Shown here: positions 12,208-12,268 of the stretch, piece by piece
Layout: each line of letters starts with the position of its first letter
How positions within the stretch are numbered: the stretch's first letter is position 1
NCBI GenBank assembly: GCA_965370045.1
Contig: CBDUSI010000129.1
Coordinates: 1-12,268, forward strand
Length of the DNA stretch: 12,268 nucleotides
Direction: 5' to 3'
DNA from: CAZONU01 sp965370045
GTDB taxonomy: Bacteria; Planctomycetota; SZUA-567; JAKLDR01
Made by a program: the position numbers and the translations under genes
Notes under the pieces: model-generated
What the model saw: only the letters and a program-made list of their open reading frames with translations
Databases searched by the model: none
What the model was told of the DNA's origin: nothing

Positions 12208-12268
12208 TTCCCAATGCCCCCGTACTTCGCCTTGCCTTCCTTCTCCCACCAGTCCCGAACCCCGGCTT
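12204..12268 (-). CDS. Partial paralog C (3' end only, runs off the window)
   Basis: Only the last 20 codons and stop are present. They read AGVRDWWEKEGKAKYGGIGK, matching the C-terminal tails of paralogs A and B. The stop TGA overlaps the GTG of paralog B as GTGA. The rest of the gene, and the promoter of the whole cluster, lie beyond position 12268. Confidence 0.7.
   Translation of the reverse strand, partial: AGVRDWWEKEGKAKYGGIGK

Overview
The window is GC-rich DNA from a bacterium with a Gram-negative type envelope. It most likely comes from the Planctomycetota or a near relative. The grounds are an N-terminally anchored prenyltransferase/squalene-oxidase-repeat toroid protein of a type common in that phylum, an abundance of HEAT-repeat envelope proteins, a DxDxDGxxD-repeat secreted protein and an outer-membrane beta-barrel. 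This placement is inferred from protein style; there is no rRNA or marker gene here.

Layout. Positions 1-214 are an upstream region with three 15-bp tandem repeats. Two plus-strand genes follow: the toroid protein (215-1786), then, after a hairpin and its own promoter, a secreted all-HEAT protein (1891-3498). Every other gene is on the minus strand. In transcription order from the right edge these are: (a) a cluster of membrane-anchored and lipidated proteins, 12268 down to 8353; (b) a single outer-membrane barrel gene (8231-7473) with a promoter and a strong intrinsic terminator; (c) a metallopeptidase plus ATP-grasp ligase gene pair (7360-5259), coupled by a 4-nt overlap; (d) a small conserved-type hypothetical protein (5200-4943); (e) a secreted Ca-binding-type repeat protein (4850-3531), convergent with the HEAT gene.

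The most unusual region is the right-hand cluster (8353-12268). Its reading frames are joined without a gap by 4-nt ATGA or GTGA overlaps. Two of the links are mini-ORFs of 29 and 22 codons, which exactly bridge what would otherwise look like intergenic gaps in front of the two lipoprotein genes. Three members (one cut by the window edge) are paralogs. They share a near-identical tail ending around WWEKEGKAKYG, and the two complete ones also share a near-identical N-terminal tail plus membrane helix, while their middles have diverged. Five of the coupled starts read [A/G]TGAC(C/T)G and encode Met-Thr-(Ala/Glu), including both mini-ORFs. G+C falls visibly in this cluster.

Promoters recognisable by eye follow TTGnnn-N17/18-(T/C)A(C/G)AAT. 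Two of them lie so close to the start codon that the transcripts should be leaderless. No tRNA, rRNA, CRISPR array, transposase or integrase was seen, and no stretch longer than about 215 bases lacks a gene.
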